From Hansfordia pulvinata (taxonomy: Eukaryota > Ascomycota > Sordariomycetes > Xylariales), in NCBI GenBank assembly GCA_006538405.1, contig BJKQ01000007.1, forward strand, positions 1,240,001-1,304,000: a stretch of 64,000 nt of DNA. Reading direction: 5' to 3'. Positions 63,594-64,000 of this stretch are shown here, piece by piece; positions within the stretch are counted from its first letter, which is position 1; each line of letters begins with the position of its first letter. A program made the position numbers and the translations under genes. A model generated the notes under the pieces. It saw only the letters and a list, made by a program, of their open reading frames with translations, searched no databases and was not told the origin of the DNA.

Positions 63594-64000
63594 GGCGTCG
63601 CAACCCGGGGGCGTGGTCGACGAGGGCGTGTGCGATGAAAGTGATGGAACCCGAGAGCCGCCTGCTGCTGGTGGATTGCCCAGCGGAGGGCTGGGAGATA
63701 TGTTGGATTGTGTCAAGAGACAAGCACCAGGCGCCCTCTCATCGATAAGCTGGTGTTGGGACAGACGCGAGGCGACGGGGCGGCGTGGTCGGGATGATTG
63801 ATGAAGTGGTGGTGATGAAAGACGAAATGTTAGAAGTACATTAGAACCTCCAGTGTACAAGCTCAAGTCCGGCAAGGCGCGTCTGATGACTGCCAGGCAG
63901 GCCTGATTGCATGCGTCCAGTCAATGGGCACGAGTACCTCGGTGTGGGGCGAAAGAGACGGCACGCTTTGAGGTCGGGTACCTCCAAACAGCGCGAGTGC
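63594..64000. other. PRP45 upstream region
   Basis: About 400 bp to the window edge. The frame extending PRP45 upstream has low-complexity sequence only. CACGAGTACCTCG at about 63929-63941 is another copy of the intergenic motif. Confidence 0.6.

Noticed and set aside
63594..63875. N-terminal extension of PRP45
   Set aside because: The family start is matched at 63593; the extension is low-complexity.
1..64000. tRNA or 5S rRNA genes
   Set aside because: I looked for B-box-like GTTCGA contexts and their complements; the few hits (for example near 17405, 38211 and 50311) have no matching A box or foldable stems. A tRNAscan run would be decisive.

Overview
This window is nuclear DNA of a filamentous ascomycete, most likely a Sordariomycete. 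The signs are short GT-AG introns (about 50-150 nt) with CTAAC/CTGAC-type branch points, GC-ending codons in the genes, single genes separated by 0.4-4.4 kb of intergenic DNA, and fungal protein types (septin, YIH1, LYS1, DUF3455, a C2H2 regulator, a BCS1-like AAA ATPase). Genus and species cannot be fixed from the sequence alone. I see no tRNA, rRNA, CRISPR array, transposon ORF or virus.

Layout, left to right: YIH1 (-, cut by the window edge), small secreted protein (+), PPT1 phosphatase (+), POP8 (-) divergent from SPT4 (+), a long poly-Q/low-complexity protein (-), a DUF3455 secreted protein (-), a C2H2 zinc-finger protein (-), a BCS1-like AAA ATPase (-), PWP2 (-), a CDC12-type septin (+), a mitochondrial PDK/BCKDK-type kinase (-), a USP7/UBP15 deubiquitinase (+), a secreted nucleoside-hydrolase-like protein (-), TIM22 (+), a membrane-anchored GH16 glycosidase (+), LYS1 (-) and PRP45 (-).

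Most of these are housekeeping genes: RNA processing (POP8, PWP2, PRP45), transcription elongation (SPT4), the Gcn2 stress pathway (YIH1), lysine synthesis (LYS1), mitochondrial import and metabolism (TIM22, the kinase, the BCS1-like ATPase), cytokinesis (septin) and protein turnover (USP). They do not form a functional cluster, and I found no convincing new multi-gene system.

The points most worth a second look are: (i) three reading-frame breaks, in PWP2, in the BCS1-like C-terminus and in the poly-Q gene; the first two each fit one missing base and point to draft-quality sequence or real lesions; (ii) a short motif, ACTCGTA/TACGAGT, that recurs across intergenic DNA and almost never in genes; (iii) very long C/G homopolymers, two of them inside introns; (iv) three unassigned or poorly assigned secreted proteins. 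Splice sites were placed by eye from GT/AG, branch-point-like sequence, frame continuity and family conservation. For PPT1, SPT4, the septin, the USP, TIM22, GH16, LYS1, PRP45 and DUF3455 the summed exon lengths close to whole codons.
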